Shown here: positions 12,250-24,632 of the stretch, in pieces
Layout: every line of letters starts with the position of its first letter
Numbering within the stretch: the stretch's first letter is position 1
DNA from: Paramecium sonneborni
Lineage: Eukaryota > Ciliophora > Oligohymenophorea > Peniculida > Parameciidae
NCBI GenBank assembly: GCA_905182985.1
Contig: CAJJDN010000015.1
Location: 720,472 to 784,471, forward strand
DNA: 64,000 nucleotides
Direction of reading: 5' to 3'
Made by a program: the position numbers and the translations under genes
Notes under the pieces: generated by a model
Database searches by the model: none
What the model was told of the DNA's origin: nothing
The model's input: the letters and a program-made list of their open reading frames with translations, nothing else

Positions 12250-13566
12250 ATGTTCCTTAAAGACTTTATTATTGATGATATTAACAAATAATAATAAGTG
12301 AATAATGGGGAAGCATAAATTGAAGATAATTATAATTAGGTAATTAGATTATAATTAGAAAAGACAAAAAAAGGAGAAGTCATAATTCGAAACAGAGCTT
12401 ATACAAAAAATTTAGGAACAAATGAAGCTTAGTATGATATTTAAGAAGTTGATTTTAATTCAGTAAATTGCTAAAATATGGGTAGATTCTATTTGATAAT
12501 CAAAATGAAAACAAAGACTAATAGCCCTTTTAATTAAAGACAATTAATTCGACTAGTTCAATAAATTAACCAGAAATAGTAGATTTTGAAAAATGTAGAT
12601 CATCAATAGAGGAAAGTTGTTAAGAAAGAGATTAGTAGCAATAATAAAAGAATTAAAAAGTATAAGAAAAAGAGATTTTAAACTAAAAAACATTGAGTGA
12701 ATGTGAAGAGTTGGTGTAAAATATAGAATTTACATAAAAAGTAGAGGAATAAAATTTTGAAGTGTTAAATTTTTCAGAAATAGAAAATCCAGATTAAAAC
12801 AAAGTGATAGTATTTAAGCCATATTCAGAAATAATAAGAAGTTTGGATGAAACTGAGTATTTGAGTGAATTTCTAATAACTCCTTTGAAATAATCTGGAA
12901 TGTTTTAATGTGTAATAAGTAGGGAAAGTTCTGGTTTAAATAGTTTCAAACCAAAATATAAATTGTATTGGTAGGAGAAAAAATAATTTTTAATATCTGC
13001 AAGAAAATCATTAAATAAAAATAAATATAAGTTATCATAAGATCCAGATTTTTCATAAAAATTTGATGCTGCTTTAATAGGTAGAGTTGAATAAAGTAAA
13101 TAATCAAAAGCAGATTATTTTTTATTTGATAATGGTAAAGAAAAAATAAAAGAAGAAAGTTAAATAATAAATTAAAAATAAAGAAAATAATTGGGAGGAG
13201 TCTTTTTTTAGGTAAATTAAAGCGGTCTAAAATAACCTAGAAAATTGATGGTATTATTGAAATAGAATGGAAATGAAAATGATATAAAAACATTTGAAAA
13301 TAGATAGGCAATTTTAAAGAAATAATTTAATTGTATTGAAATAAATAAAAATAGAAATTATTTATACTCTTGATTTTTATGGGAGAGTTAAATAAGCATC
13401 AGTGAAAAATACATAATTAGTAATGAAAAATGAGATAAAAGATTTAATTTATTTTTAATTAGGAAAAGTTAATGATTAATATTTTAATTTAGATTTCATG
13501 AGTCCTTTTAGTCCTCTATAGGCATTTTAAGTTGCATTGACAATCTTCGATTATAAATAAAAATGA
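12250..13566 (+). CDS. Tubby-like (TUB domain) protein
   Basis: 422 aa in three exons, with introns at 12635-12660 (26 nt) and 13333-13354 (22 nt). The N-terminal 150 or so residues are basic and low in complexity. The C-terminal 260 residues match the Tubby domain: FLISARKSLNKNKYKLSQD, the IGRVEQSK...DYFLFDNG strand pair, and the ending FQLGKVNDQYFNLDFMSPF followed by LQAFQVALTIFD, equivalent to the conserved C-terminal LQAFAIALSSFD helix. Tubby domains form a closed beta barrel around a helix and bind PI(4,5)P2; Tubby-like proteins ferry membrane cargo into cilia. That role suits a ciliated cell but is inferred here. Confidence 0.9.
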
Positions 13567-13604
13567 TGATAATAATATTAAATAGATTTAATATTTATTT
13601 AATA

Positions 13605-14191
13605 ATGTAAAAAGTATATTTTCCTGGTGAATTAATAAGACATAAAAATGAATTATAAAGTGGAATAGGTACATATATAAAAGATGATAAAATATTTGCA
13701 TCAATGAAAGGAAGTTTAACAATGAATGAATAGTTGATATCAATATATCCATCACATTAATAAGATCCTGAATTGAAAATAGGAGCAATAATAATAGGTT
13801 AGATAAACAGTATTAGAGAAGATAGAGTATTTGTTAGAATAATGAAAATTAATGGAGTAAAGGTAAACAATTATATAGAAGGAGTATTAAGGTATTTATT
13901 AGTAATAATATTATTAGAAAATAAAATATTAGATTACATGAAATTGATTTACTTGAAATGAATAAATGTTATTTACCAGGAGATATAATAAAAGCAAGAA
14001 TGATATCATATGGAGATTCATTAAAATTATATTTAAGTACAGCAGAAGATGAATTAGGAGTGTTATTTGCTAAACATTAAGAAACATAAAAATTAATGAT
14101 TCCTTTATCTTGGGATGAAATGTTATGTGTAGAGAGTGGATTAAAAGAAAAAAGAAAAGTAGCAAAACCAAATTTTAATTAATTGATCTGA
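13605..14191 (+). CDS. CSL4: Exosome complex subunit Csl4/EXOSC1
   Basis: 186 aa with one 26-nt intron at 13892-13917. Diagnostic family features: N-terminal YFPGELI and GIGTYI, an S1-like central region (IGQINSIREDRVFVRI), and the highly conserved C-terminal block PGDIIKARMIS...LSTAEDELGV and PLSWDEMLC then KRKVAKP. Csl4 forms part of the RNA-binding cap of the RNA exosome, which trims and degrades RNA 3' ends in nucleus and cytoplasm. It lies 38 bp after the Tubby stop and converges on the Oxa1 gene. Confidence 0.95.
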
Positions 14192-14230
14192 TTTGTCAAT
14201 AATTTATATAATTGTTTATATTTATAATTC

Positions 14231-15398
14231 TCATTTTTATTTTTTTGGTTTGCTTGAAAAGATCTTAACTTTTTATTCTCCAGATTTAGCTTCATGAATT
14301 ATATGTTAAGAATCTGTTTAAACTTCTTTCTATTGATGAGATGTTGTTTTTGTTGTTGTGCTTGTAGTTGTAGTTGTTATATCACTATTTAAATCACTTC
14401 TATCTTAAACAACAGCTTTAACAATTGTTTAAATATTCATATTGTTTTATCTTTCTAAAATAGTACCAGGTAAATATTTAGGGATTCCAAAAATTCTAGA
14501 TTTTACATTATAATTTACTTTCTAATTTTCTCTTATCTTGCTAAAGCTGTAATGATTAAATGACAAAATGCAGAGGAACACCAATAAAGATTTACACCAG
14601 CTGGGAAAAAGATAACAACAGGAATAGAAAAAAAAGGTAAAAATCTTACATATCTATAATACTTTGCAAAAGGAACAGTAGATTATGATTACATATTAGG
14701 ATTCAAAGAGATGTTCCAAAATGTAAAAAAGGAACTCATTATTGGTAATATACCATAAGGATCATATTCACTTAAATCTTAAAACCTATTATTTCATATA
14801 TTTATTGTACCATAAAAATCCTTGACTTTTTAATCCTTCATATTTATCTGGTAAAGAACATACATATCTTAAGGATAAAAACCATGTGAATAGAAATGGC
14901 ATTTATAATATTGATAATCCTGGAATTAACATATTTATATTGTGTTTTCTTTTGAAAAGTTTAAATTATTTTTATGCTGCTCTACTAGCTTTAAAATCTT
15001 AAGCTCTCATTGCTCTTTAAATCATATTTTAAAAGTTCTTAGTTTCTGGCTCTATTAATTTCATGCGACATGCATTTAATTATGCAGAAAACATTAAAGG
15101 TGTAAAAGCAATCTTTATACCCATTGATATTGCTAAGATTCCCCATCCCATTCCCCAACTCTTTTTATTAACATACTATATTTACTAAATCATTAGCCAA
15201 ATAAAGTAATATTTCTCTTGAGTATTCATCTAATGAATTATACATATTCGTAGGAGTATAGACAGAAAATCTACTTATTAAATCCTCTACCATAATGCTA
15301 GAAGGAGCACTTATTCCTTAATAAACATTTCCAAAATCAAAAACACCTGTTGGAATTTTACTTGAGAATTTGTATAATCTAAGTGTTCTTGATATCAT
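14231..15398 (-). CDS. Mitochondrial membrane insertase, Oxa1/Cox18 (YidC) family
   Basis: 364 aa; introns at 15161-15185, 14786-14810 and 14496-14518 (25, 25, 23 nt). The N-terminus MISRTLRLYKFSS is basic and Ser-rich, like a mitochondrial presequence. The core has the YidC/Oxa1 pattern: a first helix SWGMGWGILAISMGIKIAFT, a charged loop after LNACRMKLIEPE, then helices MLIPGLSILQMPFLFTWF, a segment around FFTFWNISLNP, and the family hallmark FFPAGVNLYWCSSAF. These proteins insert subunits of respiratory complexes into the inner membrane. The C-terminal 110 residues are T/K-rich and extend into the matrix, where Oxa1 binds ribosomes. It is Oxa1 or Cox18; I cannot decide by eye. Confidence 0.88.
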
Positions 15399-15811
15399 AA
15401 ATATAATTTTATCATTTTTTTATAAAACTACTTTACTTACCTTTACTTATAAACTTATTCATAATATCACCATCTTAGTATATCCAACTCTCAATCCCCA
15501 TTAAAACCGTAAAAAATTAGCTATCTCAAAATATACACTTTACAACAATTAAAAATTAAAAAATAAGATGACTTTCAACTTTATTTATACTATAAACAAT
15601 CAACTATTAAATTAATGTGTGAATTGAATATATAAAATTATATTATCTCTTTATTTAAATGATGAACATTATATTTCTTAATTCATTTATTTATATTCAT
15701 TTTTGTTTGCTGTTACAATTAGTTTGTTATAATTCTAATCTTTGTGCTTACTATCACAATCAGTTAATAAATAATAATATTAATATTGGAATATATTAAA
15801 ATTCAAAATTG
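15399..15811. other. Intergenic region between divergent Oxa1-like and TPR genes
   Basis: AT-rich, with no protein-like frame. It must contain the promoters of both divergent genes; no specific element is recognisable. Confidence 0.5.
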
Positions 15812-18800
15812 ATGTAATATAGATCAAGTAAACCTCCTTAATCGGTTAAGAACTAACCAGGGTCATTCTTTCCTAAACAACCTTATTCACCTGCTAAATC
15901 ACATATAGAACAATTTGTGTCTGAAAATCCTACTCCACATTATCGAAAATAATAACAAGCTTATCCTCCTCGATAAAATTCGTTTAATATGTCAAGTGGG
16001 GAAAGTTTAGAATAATTTCATAGAAAGCGTTAAAATTCCAATTTTAGTTAAGAAAAAAAAGCAAAAAATTAACTATTTAATATCTTATTCAATAATACAA
16101 AGCGTAATGATAGTTTTTGTAAAGACACCATGTATTACATAATTATTAATATTAAGGAAAAAACAAACGAGATAAAACTCATTTAATAATTAAGTTTAAA
16201 ACTGGTATCTTCCTAATTAACAAAAATTATCATAAACTATGTAAAAAAAGTAACTAAAAATTAATAACAGCATTGATGGATAATAGACTGTTGATATTAG
16301 TTTTGAAAACAACTTAATTAAAGGATATTAAGATTAGAGTGGTTTTCAAAGTGATACAACTAAACCTTCTGAAGAATATAATCCTAGAGCCATTAAACTA
16401 TTTGAAAAAGGCAAATAATTATTAAGAGAAAAATAAATTGATGAAGCAATTGAGTAAGCTATATATTTTAATTTAAAAGTTTATTAAAAAAATGTATAGA
16501 ATTTGATACCAGATTATTAGAAGGTCATTATTTTCTAGGAATTGCTTTTTTAGGAACTTAAATGTATTAAAAAGCAATTACAGAATTCTAATTCGTAATC
16601 TAATAGGATGCAGTTCATCGCAAAAATATTTATCTTTTATTAGCAATATCTCATAAAAAGATGAATGAATTAGATTAAGCTATTTAAATTCTCAATAAAG
16701 TGATAGGAATGTTTCCAAGATATTATGATGCATATATATATAGAGGGAAATTATATACCAAACTTAATTAAATTGATAAAGCAGAATAAGATTTTAATAT
16801 TGCAATTCAATTAAGTCCATAAAAAGGTTTAGGTTATTTAGGCAAAGCAGATTGTTTAAGAATGCAAAGTTAATATAAAGAAGCAATTAAATGTTATTAA
16901 AAAGCTATTAATTGTGAATAAGCAGTTGGAAATGCAGCTACATTAAAAAAAGCCATAACTCTATATGAAAGCTAGTAATATGATGAATGTGCTAAAGATT
17001 TAACAAAACTATTAGAAACTGATCCTACTAATTCAGAAGCTTATTATTTTAAAGGATTAAGCAAATTAAAAATAAGTAAGTATATATTTATATTTTAGAG
17101 AATGCAACTGAAGCATTGTTATGTTTCGAATAAGCCATTAAGCATAACAATTCAAAAAAAGCAGTTACTAAATCATTATATGAAATTGCTAAAATGAAAA
17201 TTGAATAAAGAGATTTTTATGCAGCTTATCATACTTTGAATAGATCTTCAATGCTTGACACAGAGAAAACTTATTTAGAAAAATTTAGATTATTTACTGA
17301 AGTAAATTAATTGATTTAAATTTAGGCTGTAATATTTTTAATGAAAAGAAAATTTTAAGAAAGTATGCTAAATTTTCAGGAAATATAAAATAATCATTAA
17401 TTAAATGATTTTTTAAAACCTTTATTCTATGCATATAGAGCTTATGGACATTTTTGCTTATCTAAACATTAAAAAGCACTTGATGATTATAAATATTTAT
17501 TAGAAATTTAACCAGCAGAATCAAGTGTTCATTATAATAAATTTTTATGTGAAGGAATTTTGAAAGTATAATCTGGATTATTTAATGCTGGAATAGAATT
17601 CTTTTAAAGAGCATAGAAAATATTTTAAAAGAAAATGGAACCAACATTTTATTTGGGAGTTACTTACATTAATTAATCATTTAAAAAAAAAAGTGATTAA
17701 TAAAAAGATATCATAAAAGGATTAGAATTGTTAGATAAGGCAAATAGTATGAATGATTAAAATGCTAATTTATATTATGTTCGATCTATAGTAAAATGCT
17801 TTTTAGGTTAAGTTAATGAAGCATTATAAGACATAGAATCTGCAATATAGAAATCAGAGGATAACGTTGCAAAATATTTTTATTTTAGAGCAATGGTTTT
17901 TGGAATACTCAAATAATACAAACATTCTTTAAATGATTTTAGTATTTGTTTAACATTAGATGAAACATTTGCTGATGCTTATTTAAATAGAGCTAAATGC
18001 CATTTCTTAAGTGGAGATTCAAATTCTGCATTCTAAGATTTATAATAATGTATTTAAATTCTTTAAGATGATCCAAGAATGCATGTTTGGGCTGGCAATT
18101 TTTTATTTGCAAATGCTGCAATTGAAGATGCTATCAAAGCCTATTCAAATAATAAAGATTTTAAAAATAATCCAAAATTATTATAGTTACGATCTGAGTG
18201 TTATATGGTTTTGGGGGATTTGAATCTATGTTAAGATGATATTAATCGATTGTTTAAATTAACTAAAGATAAGACTGCTGAATTTGATAAAGATATATTA
18301 TAAGCTTTGAGAATTGTTTTTAAAGATGATTAATAAATATATTTTAATGAAGAAAGTGAAAATGAGTAAATAGAGTTTAAAAACAATCTTAATAAAGCAA
18401 TTAGTAGTCTATCTCAATTATGTAGAGGTAATGGTAAGTTATTTTAATCATTTCATGTTTATATATTTCGAGGGGTATTTTTATTTCACTTAGAAAAATA
18501 TGAAGATGCTTTAAGAGATTTTTAAATGGCAAAAAGTCAAAAAGAACTTTCTATTACAGAAAAAAGATTAAAATAAAGGGAAAGTTAATCAGATATTTTC
18601 ATTGATGAAGAATATCATGAACTAACTGAGGATGAAGAAGATGCTGATTTACTAGAAATATTAGAAATTAAATTTAATGAATTAATATGTTTAGTTATAC
18701 TTAAGCAATTTAAAAAAGCTAAAGAAAAATGCAAATAATTAATAGAAAATATAAATGAAGCTAAGTAGGAAGGTTTATAAATTTTATTAATGCATATTGA

Positions 18801-19282
18801 ATAAATTTTAATGAGAGATTAACAAACAATTGATTATTAAAGAGTAATTAGTTTATATGATGAACCTAAAGAGAATATTATTTGCTTTTAAGTTCCTATA
18901 GTATTTGTAGATGGATTTAAGATTCGTTTATCATTCAGTTTACCAAAATTATCTCCACCATCTTTAGCCATAACTTTTGACAAAAAATTAGTTTAAGATA
19001 TTGGAGTATTAAATAATCATTTATTCAATTTAGCCATTATCTGTAGAAAATAAACCAGAAGCTCCTTGGATAAGAAGAGAGTAATAAGATGATATGATCA
19101 TATTTACAGAAAATGTTTAATTAGTTGATGATATTAGATTAGAAACTGAAAAAGATGATGAATAACCTCAATAATAATAATAAATGTTAGAAATTACTTA
19201 AATTAAAAATAATCTAATGTTAGATAAAGATATTGAAGAAAAATTGTAAAGATTTTTCGATAAAAAAAATAAATAAAAATGA
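15812..19282 (+). CDS. Large tetratricopeptide-repeat (TPR) protein, 1112 aa
   Basis: Five introns (16132-16156, 16241-16270, 16454-16479, 17076-17098, 19006-19033) give an uninterrupted 1112-aa frame. The first 170 residues are low in complexity (Q/N/S/P). From about residue 180 there are repeated TPR-like units with the W/Y-G-A-P pattern, for example LGIAFLGTQMYQKAITEFQ, ISHKKMNELDQAIQILNKV, YRGKLYTKLNQIDKAEQDF and LGKADCLRMQSQYKEAIKC, continuing to about residue 900 with acidic breaks (EDEEDADLLE). The C-terminus is acidic and Gln-rich. TPR arrays mediate protein-protein contacts; large ones are common in ciliates, but the partner cannot be told from sequence. Confidence 0.9.
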
Positions 19283-19497
19283 TTAATTATATAATTAAAT
19301 ATATCAAATTTTCACTAACTAAACATCAAAATTATTGAATAATCTTAATACTATTAGAAATTTTATATTCAACTATTAATAATTCTATTTAAAACAGGTT
19401 TCTTTTTAATAATTAACTATTCAGAAATATATCATATCAATTCTGTTTTTTATAAAAATAAATTAAGACAATCTCTGTTTTCTTAATATTATTAAAA

Positions 19498-19968
19498 ATG
19501 TAAATTAGAAATCCTGTTTAAGTGATAAAAAAAAAAATTTTTGACAGAATAGAATATAAAATAAAATGGAACACTGGATCCATTACTTATGAGCCAATGA
19601 CAGAACTTACACCGTAAATGCTTTATTTAGTAAATTAATGGGAACTAATATAACATTAAAAAAAGCGGGAGAAATTGGGTGAAAAAAGTAATTAGAAGAT
19701 ATAAAAAATTACACGGTTATAATAAAAAAATGAAATGCAATTAGAAGAGATCTAAGTTTAATCAAAAAAAATAATTTCACATAAAGAAAGAATTGTAGAA
19801 AATGGAGTTGTTAAAGAAGCTCGAAAAATCTCAGGAAAAATAGAATTCTTAATCATGTTAAAAGATGAACAAGAATTAAGGTGGACCAATTTAGAAGAAG
19901 TCAAATCTAGAATTCCTATTGCTTTATGTGATTACTTACTATAGAGAATAAAGTTTAATGGAAAATGA
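19498..19968 (+). CDS. Small HP1-like protein with chromo and chromoshadow-like domains
   Basis: 156 aa, intronless. The N-terminal half reads as a chromodomain, starting almost at residue 1: VIKKKIFDRIEYKIKWNTG then ITYEPMTEL, matching the yLVKWkG...TWEP core of HP1-type chromodomains. After a short basic hinge, residues 105-150 resemble a chromoshadow domain (KIEFLIMLKDEQELRWTNLE then IPIALCDYLLQRIKF). HP1 proteins bind methylated H3K9 or K27 and dimerise through the shadow domain. In ciliates they act in heterochromatin and in DNA elimination during macronuclear development, so this is a plausible chromatin factor. The aromatic cage is partly divergent, so ligand binding is not assured. 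Confidence 0.75.
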
Positions 19969-20452
19969 ATTTAAATTATGATTAAAAGCATTCAAATATT
20001 TTGCTATGATAATAATATTTACCAAGAAAAGAGATTTTAAAATTATTATAAAGGTTTACTTCATTTTACTAACATAATTATTCATTTTTCATTACTTTTT
20101 TATTCTAAAAACATAAACAGAATTAAACCATATATATATTTTTAATAATTATGTTTTTATTCATTATATTAATAATTTTTAGTCTTGAAAATTGAATTGA
20201 ATAATATTCTTATTTATAATATGATAAAGGTGTCTGAAATGATATTAATTATATAAGGAATTAAGTCATTGATAGAATTAAAATTTGTTTGATTAATAAA
20301 TTATATTATTTGATGAATTATTAGATAGGTTCAATCTGATATAGATTAACTCAGAAGAAGAATCATTAGATACAAATTTCTAATATCGAATTATGAGTGT
20401 GACGAGTAGTCATTAAAAATTTTAAATTAAATTAAATCTTTTATACAAATAA
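19969..20452. other. Intergenic stretch upstream of RPS18
   Basis: AT-rich; no coding frame or structured RNA recognised. Confidence 0.5.
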
Positions 20453-20973
20453 ATGTCATTGGTGTTAGAAAAGGCTGATTCATTCAGACACATTATTCGT
20501 ATATTGAATACAAATGTTGATGGAAAATAAAGACTTGCTTATGGTATTAGAAGCATTAAAGGTATTGGAAGAAGATTTGCTATCTAAATTTGCAAGGTAT
20601 TTAATGTAAATTAATAAATCTATAGGTTCTTCGTCTTGATCTTTCAAAAAGAGCTGGTGAATTGACTGACGATGAAGCTCATAAAATCACAGAAGTCATT
20701 AAATCACCAGAAGCTTATAACATTCCAAGATGGTTTTTGAATAGACAAAGAGATTTCAAAGATGGCAAAAATTATTAAGTTACAACAAATGAATTAGAAA
20801 CCAAATTAAGAGAAGATTTAGAAAGAATGAAGAAAATCAAGTATATCAATTAAATTAACTTAAGGTGTAATCGTGGTTTGAGACATCATTGGGGATTAAG
20901 AGTTAGAGGATAACATACTAAAACCACTGGTAGAGGAGGATAAACTTTAGGAGTCGAAAGAAAGAAGAAGTGA
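20453..20973 (+). CDS. RPS18: Small ribosomal subunit protein uS13 (RPS18)
   Basis: 155 aa after removal of two introns, 20597-20625 (29 nt) and 20841-20864 (24 nt). The second has no TGA and preserves frame, so it could be misread as eight extra residues, but comparison with the family (LERMKKI then CNRGLRHHWGLRVRGQ) shows it must be spliced. Clear uS13 motifs: FRHIIRILNTNVDG, YGIRSIKGIGRRFA, and C-terminal GLRVRGQHTKTTGR. It sits in the head of the 40S subunit and contacts tRNA and the 60S subunit. Confidence 0.97.
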
Positions 20974-22003
20974 TTTATATTTATTAAGTACATTAAAAAT
21001 AATAAATCGACTCATTATTATTGTATTTTGAATGGAATAACTTCTAATTTATTTGATAAAATACATATATATCAAAACTTTTTCAAAAATATCATTTTGA
21101 ACAAATTTTAATTAGCTTATATAATTTTATTCTACCTATCCTTTACCAATACTTATTAATTGTATTTAACAATAAATTTTTAATAATTTATTCTGTGTTA
21201 GATCAATTTTCTTTTAAAAACAATGAATGTGCAAAAATTCATATTTCAGTTAAATTTTTAATATATAATATTATATTTAAAATGAATCATTCTTTTTATT
21301 TTGAAGAAAAGTATTTTATTAAAGGTTGATTTTAAAGGATCATGTTATACATTTTTAATTTTACAATAGAATTTGATTTTATTTTATAAAAGTAAAATAG
21401 TACTAAAAGAAAAAGTAGAAAAAGTTTGTCTTATTGATTATTTTCAATTAAAAATATTAAACCTTTAGATTAATTTACTGAAGAAGGCATTCCTTTGGTA
21501 ATACTATCACTAATTTTAGTATATAAATATTCTAAAAGAGCATTATTTTTGAACTAAAATTTTCAAAATTATTATACTTAGTTTAATTTAATGTATTATA
21601 ATTTTTATGTACTCATAACTTCAATATTTTTTGAGATTTTATACTTTTTTAAGTTTTTATACTTTTGATTTAATTAAGATTATTATTCAACCTCAAGTTC
21701 TTTTATTTCTGTAAAAAAAGTTCAAAAGTATTTAGAAAAAAAAGAATATAGATTTGAAGAAGTATTTTATGAAATTATATTGTTATAAATTAATAGAATA
21801 TAAAAGTTATCAATAATTTGATATATTTATTGTTTGGGGAGTAAGTAGGATTAACTGTTTACTTTGGACAAGTTATCAAATGTAAAAATTTAAAAGAGAT
21901 AATTAAGATTTATGATTGAATTAATTAAAATAAACATAAATTATCAGAATTAAAACTACCATCCCTGATCAGGGATATTAATTTTATATAATTAATAAAT
22001 TTA
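20974..22003. other. 1-kb intergenic region, no gene assigned; ends with a palindrome
   Basis: A short + strand frame near 21300-21480 (MNHSFYFEEKYF and, one frame over, KSKIVLKEKVEKVCLIDY) looks faintly protein-like but lacks a workable splice structure. Otherwise only AT-rich DNA. A 16-bp perfect palindrome lies at 21961-21976, just before the next gene. Confidence 0.4.
21961..21976. promoter_or_regulatory. 16-bp perfect palindrome upstream of a start codon
   Basis: atccctgatcagggat is identical to its reverse complement and is 50% GC in DNA that is otherwise about 80% AT. It ends 27 bp before the ATG at 22004. It could be a dimeric factor site; function is unknown. Confidence 0.35.
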
Positions 22004-22434
22004 ATGTCAGACACAGTTACATAAAATATTACAAGAAGAGAAAAAACATGGGCAGAATTAGCTGAAGAAGAAGATGAGTATTTGGAAGAAATATAAAATT
22101 AAGTTTAATTTTTAAATTATATTAGAATTAAAATGAATTAAGTCAATAAGCGGGAAAATAATTAACTAACTTTCAGAAAAGATTGATTGAAAGAATATAA
22201 AGATATGAAACATTGATAGAAGTGGGATTATAAAAAGTTCCAGATACAATAAGAATATAAGACATTCTTATAGCTTTTAAATAATACCATATAACAGATT
22301 GCTATTTCTAAAGGTCAAATTGTTTCTTTTATTTGCCAAAAGAGAAATCCATTAAACTAGTAGAGGATAGCAATTTAAGAATCACTATAAAAGGTGTGAG
22401 TCTTTTGATAGTAATGTTGCCATTAAAAATCTGA
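22004..22434 (+). CDS. Hypothetical protein, 135 aa
   Basis: Two exons with a 23-nt intron at 22103-22125 (donor GTTTAA). The N-terminus MSDTVTQNITRREKTWAEL is followed by an acidic patch (AEEEDEYLEE), then a helical segment (NFQKRLIERIQRYETLIEVG) and a region with Cys (TDCYFQRSNCFFYLPKEK). Not recognised. It ends 36 bp from the convergent kinase stop. Confidence 0.6.
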
Positions 22435-22469
22435 TTCATATATATCATTTTCATATCTACTTAGTGAGG

Positions 22470-24502
22470 TCACATTAATTATTCTAATTAACTATAACTA
22501 ACAAATCCTGGTTTTCTTTCAATATAAAGTTCTGGTTGAGTAACTTTTTAAAACTACTTATAATCTGTTGGGTAATCTAACACTTTTTGTATCAAATCTT
22601 AATAGCCAATCAAACCTTATAAAACAAATGCATATATTTATAACTAAGAATAAAATTAAATTATACATCATCTGGTAATGTTTATTCTTGTTTATCAAAT
22701 TTAATAAATTAGAAATTCTATTTAATTTCTGTGATACTTAATCTTAAATATTATAAAGAAGTTTTGTAAAAGGAATCTTATTCAGCTAAATTGTTATTAC
22801 ATAATACACCAATTATTTAATCTTTTTGGAAATCTATTATTTTAATTGATAATATATTTACTATTTTTATTAGCTAATTTTAGTATTTTTTCAAAATGTC
22901 TCAAATATTTATCTTGATATTCTGAGATAGCTTAACAGAATCTTTTATAAGATTCACTCTTTTTATAGTTTTCGAAATCAATTAAATAAAAAAAATTTTC
23001 AGATTTATTTTCTTTATCTAGAATAGTAGATAATTTATTTATTTTTATTGCAATATTTTTACCCATTAGAAAGAGTAATCTATCTCTTATTTCATTGGGA
23101 AATGCTTTTGAACTTGCCAATTGTTATGAAAATTTATAAAGGAAACGACAGAAATTGATTTAACAGAATAAAATTTCATTATTTTATTTGAAATCGAGAG
23201 TAATAGATTTTTGTTTTTATAAAGGAGGTGTAGGTTAAATCTATTCTTCAAAAGCATTAGTTTTAACTATTTTTTAAGGTAATAATAATTAGTTTTAACT
23301 AGCAGATCGTTATATTTATTCTTCAAGTTTTTTTTAATTTTCTTCATGAAGTTTACGCTTATCTTCTATTTATTAAGGTTTAAAATCTCTGGCAGTATTA
23401 TCTTTGATGTTTTAACTTTAACTTCTTTTGATTTTCTTTATTTAAGAGTTTTCAGTTGGTAATGTGATATTTTGAATTTGTTTTAAAGGTTATCTTTTTT
23501 CTATAGGACTTAAATTTCTAGATTGCATAATAGTATGTTCTGTCAAATCCTTGACTCTCCATCTCTTAAATTCATCTATTTGCAAACATTTACGAATGAA
23601 ATCTTTAGATTCATCAGACACCATGGGGGAAGAAGGTATAACTAATTATTAATGCTAAATGTTAGAAATTAAAGCTGCTTCTGAAGATGCATTATATGGT
23701 GTTCTACCTATCCCAAATAAGATCAAATATTACCATAAAGCATTTCAAAAAATACAATACCAATAGCCCAAACATCTCCTTTTTCAGTATGTCCTTACTA
23801 TCTCAAAGCTTAAGGAGACATATATAAAGGAGTTCCAACATTAAAGTTTCTTCCTTATATTCTAGCTTCATAAGCAGGAACAGCAAATCCAAAATCAGCT
23901 AATTTAGGTTGATTGTCATTGAGTAAAATGTTAGCTGGTTTAATATCTCTATGAATGTATCCTTTTTTGTTCATTTCATTTAATGCACTAACAACTGCTT
24001 TTAATATTCTTATAGCTTCAGATTCTTCTATTTTTCCTTTCTTCTTTATGTAATTATTGAGATCACCCTGAGTTATAAATGAAGAATTACCGAATCACAG
24101 AATTCTGTAATGATATATGTATTATTTTAGGTTTAAAATACATCATATAGTTTCATAATATTTTTGTGATTAAAGGCTTTAAGCGCATTGATTTCATTTT
24201 TCAATAGTTGAGAATGAATTGATTATTTGACCATCTTCATATCAATCACCTGAACATTAAGTATTAATATTACTTTAACAGCTACATTTTCAGTTGTATT
24301 CTCATCTCTACCTTTATAGACTTTGCTACTAAATCCTCTTCCTATTTCTTCATTAATGGCATAGGAATAATGATCAATGGCTTTCCTTGTTTCACTTCCT
24401 GCTTTACTATGAACTGATTTAATTATAAATATAATTACATTAAGTTCTATAAGCAGATTAGGAAGTAGTATAAGATGGTAGATGAGTGCGGGTTTAGAAC
24501 AT
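22470..24502 (-). CDS. ATG1/ULK-like protein kinase with C-terminal helical domain
   Basis: 627 aa with six introns of 23-28 nt; exon lengths sum to a whole number of codons. Kinase domain at residues about 40-300: EEIGRGFSSKVYKGRD, VAVK lysine, HRDIKPANILLND, LADFGFAVP, VGTPLYMSPQAL, DVWAIGIVFFEMLYG. A 150-residue basic Q/K-rich linker follows. The last 220 residues are helical (KFSQQLASSKAFPNEIRDRL onward) and resemble in position and size the EAT/tandem-MIT domain by which ATG1/ULK kinases bind ATG13. ATG1 starts autophagy. The exon with LASSKAFPNE runs in frame with the kinase linker, showing this is one gene rather than two. The C-terminal domain assignment is by architecture and is less certain than the kinase. 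Confidence 0.85.
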
Positions 24503-24632
24503 TATTTGAAAATAATTAAATTTCTTATTAACGATTTTCTAAATAAATATAATCGATTTAATTATTATAAAAATACCTACTTAATTTAAATATCAATACA
24601 AAATAAAAAATATTGTTAAAATCATACTTAAA

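Noticed and set aside
13588..13788. Minus-strand ORF of 66 codons
   Set aside because: Antisense to the start of the Csl4 gene, which matches its family well.
22932..23120. Separate minus-strand gene beginning near 23120
   Set aside because: Its frame is continuous upstream with the kinase linker without any stop and lacks its own ATG; it is the C-terminal part of the ATG1-like kinase.
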